From Nostocales cyanobacterium LEGE 11386 (GTDB lineage Bacteria; Cyanobacteriota; Cyanobacteriia; Cyanobacteriales; Nostocaceae), in the NCBI GenBank assembly GCA_015207155.1, contig JADEXK010000034.1, positions 1 to 63,964 on the forward strand: DNA of 63,964 bases. The letters are read 5' to 3'. The notes under the pieces were generated by a model. It saw only the letters and a list, made by a program, of their open reading frames with translations, was not told the origin of the DNA and made no database searches. The position numbers and the translations under genes are program-made. Shown piece after piece: positions 60,530 through 63,964 of the stretch. Numbering within the stretch: position 1 is the first letter of the stretch; every line of letters begins with the position of its first letter.

Positions 60530-60926
60530 TGATTGCTCCTCTTACACCACACCATAATCACAAATGACACGCGTATCATAACAGGAATTTGATTTTTACC
60601 GTAACTGCGCTTGCATCTTGTTTATACCTGATGTTTGGATTATTTTCCTCTGTTGTTTTGCTGATTGAGAATGATTTTACCTTTGTTGGAGGTTTTTGCT
60701 ATTTCTGAACTGTTCTTAAGATTATTCTCAAAATTTCTGCTGCATCGGGACAGAAATTCTTGTAGTTTCAAATACATCTTTCTAAATTCCTTACTGGTGT
60801 TGGCTACAGTAATACATTGACAGTGAAACTGCTTTTAAATTACATCAAGCTCAGGCGCAAATTGAGTACAATAGTACATTGGTATTAAAAGTATTTTCAA
60901 TTGAATGAAAGTTTAGGCATGACTAA
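60530..60926. other. gap between murC and nadD
   Basis: 397 bases between divergent genes without a convincing coding frame. It should contain promoters for both. I could not fix boxes by eye. Confidence 0.4.
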
Positions 60927-61553
60927 ATGCAGCAAATAGCAATCTTTGGTGGCACATTTGATCCAATTCATTGGGGACACTTGCTCATAGCTCAGACAGC
61001 TTTGTATCAAGTACCCCTAGAAAAAGTAATTTGGGTGCCATCACTAAATCCTCCCCATAAAAAAGCGGCTTTGTTTGAGCATCGCTGGGAAATGTTGCAA
61101 CTAGCTACAAGAGAAAACCCAGCATTTACTGTCTCCCTAGTAGAGACAAATCGCTCTGGGACTTCCTATGCCATCAACACTTTGATCGACTTATCTACTG
61201 TTTACTCAAATACTCACTGGTACTGGATTGTGGGTTTGGATACATTCCAAACCTTACCTCGTTGGTACCGTGGACACGAACTAGCACAAATGTGTGATTG
61301 GTTAATCGCACCCCGACAGCTAGGTGGTGAGACTATAGCTCAAAGCGAGTTAATCTGCAAGCAAGTAGAGCAACTACTGAGAAAGCAGTCATCTACCATT
61401 CGCTGGCAATTCTTGAATATACCCTTAGTAGGAGTTTCGTCAAGTCTAATTCGTAAACTTTGCCGCGAACACAGGTCAATTCGCTATTTAGTCCCGGAAC
61501 CGGCTAGATCGTACATCACTGCCCACAACCTCTACTCAGATAAATCTGAATAA
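60927..61553 (+). CDS. nadD: nicotinate-nucleotide adenylyltransferase
   Basis: A 208-residue nucleotidyltransferase that makes deamido-NAD. The HxGH site reads FGGTFDPIHWGHLLIA (7-22), the loop PSLNPPHK holds the substrate, and SSSLIR near the C-terminus is the ISSTxIR-type signature. Length is normal. The final codons TCAGATAAATCTGA can fold into a small stem, followed by a run of ten T residues (61560-61569), probably the terminator. It lies upstream of gap2 and is co-directional with it. Confidence 0.93.
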   Translation: MQQIAIFGGTFDPIHWGHLLIAQTALYQVPLEKVIWVPSLNPPHKKAALFEHRWEMLQLATRENPAFTVSLVETNRSGTSYAINTLIDLSTVYSNTHWYWIVGLDTFQTLPRWYRGHELAQMCDWLIAPRQLGGETIAQSELICKQVEQLLRKQSSTIRWQFLNIPLVGVSSSLIRKLCREHRSIRYLVPEPARSYITAHNLYSDKSE

Positions 61554-61670
61554 AATATGTTTTTTTTTTATGGATCTAACACTTTATGGTTATTAATACC
61601 CCCCCCCTTTGCGATATGATTGGGGTCAAAGATATCAATTTATAGGCATAAATACAGAGGGCAAGACACT

Positions 61671-62684
61671 GTGATTAGAGTCGCAATCAATGGTTTCGGG
61701 CGAATTGGACGTAACTTTGCACGCTGCTGGGTGGGTAGAGAAAATAGCAACATTGACCTTGTTGCTGTGAATGACACATCAGACCCTAGAACCAATGCTC
61801 ACCTCCTAAAGTATGACTCAATGCTAGGGAAGTTAAAGGATGTTGACATTACAGCCGATGATAACTCGATCATCGTTAACGGCAAGACCATTAAATGCGT
61901 ATCTGATCGCAACCCAGAAAACTTGCCCTGGAAAGAGTGGGAAATTGACCTGATTATCGAATCAACAGGCGTGTTTACCAGCAGAGAAGGGGCACAAAAG
62001 CATTTGAATGCTGGAGCCAAAAAGGTGCTGATCACCGCTCCTGGTAAAAACGACGATGGTACTTTTGTGGTGGGCGTGAATCATCACGACTATGAACACA
62101 ACAAGCACCACATTATTAGTAACGCCAGCTGTACTACCAACTGCTTGGCCCCCATAGCCAAAGTGTTGAACGATAAATTCGGGATCATCAAAGGCACGAT
62201 GACCACCACCCACAGTTACACTGGTGACCAGCGTTTGCTAGATGCTTCTCACCGGGATTTGCGTCGGGCAAGAGCAGCAGCCATCAACATTGTTCCCACC
62301 TCCACTGGTGCGGCAAAAGCTGTGGCTCTGGTAATCCCAGACCTCAAAGGCAAGCTGAATGGTGTTGCTTTACGTGTACCTACCCCGAACGTTTCAATGG
62401 TAGATTTCGTAGTTCAGGTTGAGAAGCGTACTATTACGGAAGAAGTTAATCAAGCTCTCAAAGATGCTTCTCAAGGTGCTCTCAAAGGCATTTTGGACTA
62501 CAGCGAATTACAACTTGTATCATCCGATTATCAAGGCACTGACGCTTCTTCTATTGTTGATGCCAGCTTGACTTTGGTGATGGGTAATGACCTAGTGAAA
62601 GTCATGGCATGGTATGACAACGAGTGGGGTTATAGCCAGCGAGTTTTAGATTTGGCTGAACTAGTAGCTGAGAAATGGGCTTAA
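61671..62684 (+). CDS. gap2: glyceraldehyde-3-phosphate dehydrogenase, Calvin-cycle type
   Basis: A 337-residue enzyme. The NAD(P) fold starts VIRVAINGFGRIGRN; catalytic Cys 154 lies in SNASCTTNC and His 181 in THSYTGDQ. The high match to the cyanobacterial Gap2 consensus I recall (NTSDPRTNAHLLKYDSMLGK-like segment and LDYSELQLVSSDY) points to the bispecific NADP/NAD form used for carbon fixation rather than the glycolytic Gap1. The start is GTG at 61671; the frame upstream to 61620 is not conserved. A C9 run (61599-61607) and the T10 run lie in the leader. Confidence 0.95.
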   Translation: MIRVAINGFGRIGRNFARCWVGRENSNIDLVAVNDTSDPRTNAHLLKYDSMLGKLKDVDITADDNSIIVNGKTIKCVSDRNPENLPWKEWEIDLIIESTGVFTSREGAQKHLNAGAKKVLITAPGKNDDGTFVVGVNHHDYEHNKHHIISNASCTTNCLAPIAKVLNDKFGIIKGTMTTTHSYTGDQRLLDASHRDLRRARAAAINIVPTSTGAAKAVALVIPDLKGKLNGVALRVPTPNVSMVDFVVQVEKRTITEEVNQALKDASQGALKGILDYSELQLVSSDYQGTDASSIVDASLTLVMGNDLVKVMAWYDNEWGYSQRVLDLAELVAEKWA

Positions 62685-62719
62685 TCCTGTTCTATCACTT
62701 TGGGGAGAGAAAAATAAAT

Positions 62720-62828
62720 GTAGTAGCGCGGCAAGCTTAAGATGTTGGGTTCATCAGATTGAAAAACCAAAATTTAATCATGATAATTGATTACTCAACC
62801 CAACAAATTAGACTAGACGCGCTACTAC
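62720..62828. repeat. nested inverted repeat after gap2
   Basis: GTAGTAGCGCG (62720-62730) and CGCGCTACTAC (62818-62828) are exact inverted copies; inside them GTTGGGTT (62744-62751) and AACCCAAC (62797-62804) pair as well. A roughly 109-base element that could be a MITE-like repeat and could also end gap2 transcription. Confidence 0.65.
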
Positions 62829-62931
62829 GCCTAAATTGATAAAAACCTTGTAAAATAAGGGTTTTAAATTCTTCTTTAGCGATAGTGATTAAAGAGGGTT
62901 AATTTAGTCAGTTATCAAACTGTTTGCTGGT

Positions 62932-63942
62932 CTATTGACTAAAATGTTGGAATCCCTGACTAAGATTTAAAACTTGGTCGGGGAATTTTTTATTTCTATC
63001 TCTTAATAGTACTTGTGAACTATCTGTAATGGTACCAATAATAGCTGCACCTTGACCTAATTGTTGAACTAGAGTGATGGCTGGTGATTCTGGTAAACAC
63101 AGCACTAATTCAAAGTCTTCGCCACCGTAGAGGGCATATTTTAATGCTGTTTCTGGTGTCAGCCAGTGATGAAAACTTTCTGGTAAAGGAATTTGGTTAA
63201 ATTCTAAGATAGCACCAACACCACTGGCACGGCAGATTTGGCAAATAGCATCTGCTAAACCGTCGCTGCTATCCATACCGGCGATGGGGAGGTGGGGAGA
63301 TGGGGGGTATTCTAGAATTTGCCAGAGGATAGGTAGGACATCTAATCTTGGTTTTGGGCGCTGGTGGGCTTTGATTAAAGTGCTTTGTTCTGCATCAGTG
63401 AGGTTTTGCTGCAATTTGGGATGCAAGAGCAGTTGTAAGCCAGCGTGGGAGGCTCCATGCACACCTGTGATGACGATCGCATCTCCTACTTGAGCCGTAG
63501 AGCGACGAATAATCTGATGAGGATGAGCTTGACCAAAAGCGGTGATTGCTAAAGTCGTCACAGGCGATCGCACGACATCACCACCAAGTATTGGGGTATG
63601 GTATTTTTGCAGGCATTCTGTCATTCCCTGGTATAAGCATTCCACCCAACTGACGCTAACTTCTCCAGGAAGTCCCAAGCCGACGGTAATTCCCAAAGGC
63701 GAAGCCCCCATTGCTGCCAAATCGGATAAATTAGCAGCCGCAGCTCGCCAACCAGCATCTTCTGGAGACGTAGTGACATGACTAAAATGCACTCCATCCA
63801 CCAACACATCCGTTGTCACTACCAAAGATTGCCCTGGTGAAGTTGAAAGTACTGCTGCATCATCCCCAATTACTTCTGGGGGACAAAAGCGCTGCAATCT
63901 TTCTAAAAGACCTTGTTCGCCAATATCTTGAACTTTAGGCAT
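62932..63942 (-). CDS. thiL: thiamine-monophosphate kinase
   Basis: A 336-residue kinase making thiamine diphosphate. Motifs: GDDAAVL near the N-terminus, TTDVLVDGVHF, AAANLSDLAAMGASP, GGDVVRSP and AGMDSSDGLADAI, with LYGGEDFEL late. All are intact. The ATG at 63942 (MPKVQDIGEQGL) is used; the frame runs on into GGCATGG heptamers. About nine residues (EYPPSPHLP) before IAGMDSSDG are encoded by a G/A-rich microsatellite-like run (about 63284-63312), apparently an in-frame repeat insertion. The gene starts 22 bases from the window end. Confidence 0.93.
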   Translation of the reverse strand: MPKVQDIGEQGLLERLQRFCPPEVIGDDAAVLSTSPGQSLVVTTDVLVDGVHFSHVTTSPEDAGWRAAAANLSDLAAMGASPLGITVGLGLPGEVSVSWVECLYQGMTECLQKYHTPILGGDVVRSPVTTLAITAFGQAHPHQIIRRSTAQVGDAIVITGVHGASHAGLQLLLHPKLQQNLTDAEQSTLIKAHQRPKPRLDVLPILWQILEYPPSPHLPIAGMDSSDGLADAICQICRASGVGAILEFNQIPLPESFHHWLTPETALKYALYGGEDFELVLCLPESPAITLVQQLGQGAAIIGTITDSSQVLLRDRNKKFPDQVLNLSQGFQHFSQ

Positions 63943-63964
63943 GGGGCATGGGGCATGGGGCATT
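63940..63964. repeat. STRR tract at the window end
   Basis: GGCATGG heptamers (GCATGGGGCATGGGGCATGG) run to the last base and overlap the thiL start codon. The tract probably continues outside the window. Confidence 0.75.

Noticed and set aside
1..63964. CRISPR array
   Set aside because: No regular 25-40 base direct repeats with unique equal-length spacers were found; all tandem repeats are heptamers, hexamers or short degenerate units.

Overview
The window is a piece of chromosome from a filamentous, probably heterocyst-forming cyanobacterium (Nostocales: Nostoc/Anabaena/Calothrix-like). This rests on many GCGATCGC (HIP1) sites, heptameric STRR repeats typical of this order, a tRNA-Leu(UAA) gene split by a group I intron, and cyanobacterial markers (ndhL, DUF3007, DUF3493/LPA1-like, ictB, gap2, an rbp-rpsU pair, cyanoexosortase B). 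All assignments come from reading the sequence and recalling protein families; no database search was run.

Layout. 1-5.2 kb is an accessory segment: the right end of an IS982-family element, a small unknown gene behind a strong promoter that carries a perfect palindrome, a MerR regulator divergent from a short-chain dehydrogenase broken by one amber codon, a Uma2 protein, an SDH-type Clp-fold protease, two small inverted-repeat elements, a HicB/HicA toxin-antitoxin pair, and a collapsed remnant that joins a Uma2-like start to a copy of the protease tail. 5.2-7.7 kb holds a secreted protein with a roughly 100-residue Thr-Pro tail and a membrane protein. 7.8-14.5 kb is the conserved rimP-nusA-ylxR-infB translation/transcription cluster. 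14.6-20 kb carries small genes, an SLH/DUF1565 surface protein, a methyltransferase, an LPA1-like protein and tRNA-Thr(CGU). 20-23.6 kb is one large STAND protein (HTH, NB-ARC, 14 WD40 repeats). 23.9-30.3 kb has rbp-rpsU, a Ser/Thr kinase with an SH3 domain, and ndhL-DUF3007-trpA. 30.6-36.2 kb has the split tRNA-Leu, an AlbA_2/Schlafen-type protein and unknown or membrane proteins. 36.3-43.7 kb has a matrixin-like protease, secG-gpmI, an ABC-F ATPase, two small overlapping genes and twin rhomboid proteases.

43.7-50.7 kb is one co-directional exopolysaccharide/protein-sorting cluster: DegT-type sugar aminotransferase, cyanoexosortase B, its partner protein, a Wza-like exporter with an internal tandem duplication, and a Wzc-like chain-length/kinase protein. 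51.4-57.3 kb has a GAF histidine-kinase-like protein that has lost its phosphoacceptor His, ictB, a WGxxGxxG membrane protein, smpB, a NarL-type response regulator and a low-molecular-weight phosphatase. 57.4-64 kb is the murC-murB-ebfC group, nadD, Calvin-cycle gap2 and thiL (start close to the window edge).

Most of the window is ordinary core chromosome. The stretches most worth a second look are the 1-5.2 kb scar, the exosortase/EPS cluster with a nearby WGxxGxxG protein, the large NB-ARC/WD40 protein, the degenerate histidine kinase, the palindrome-in-promoter near position 390, and the several places where dispersed repeats appear to have become coding sequence.
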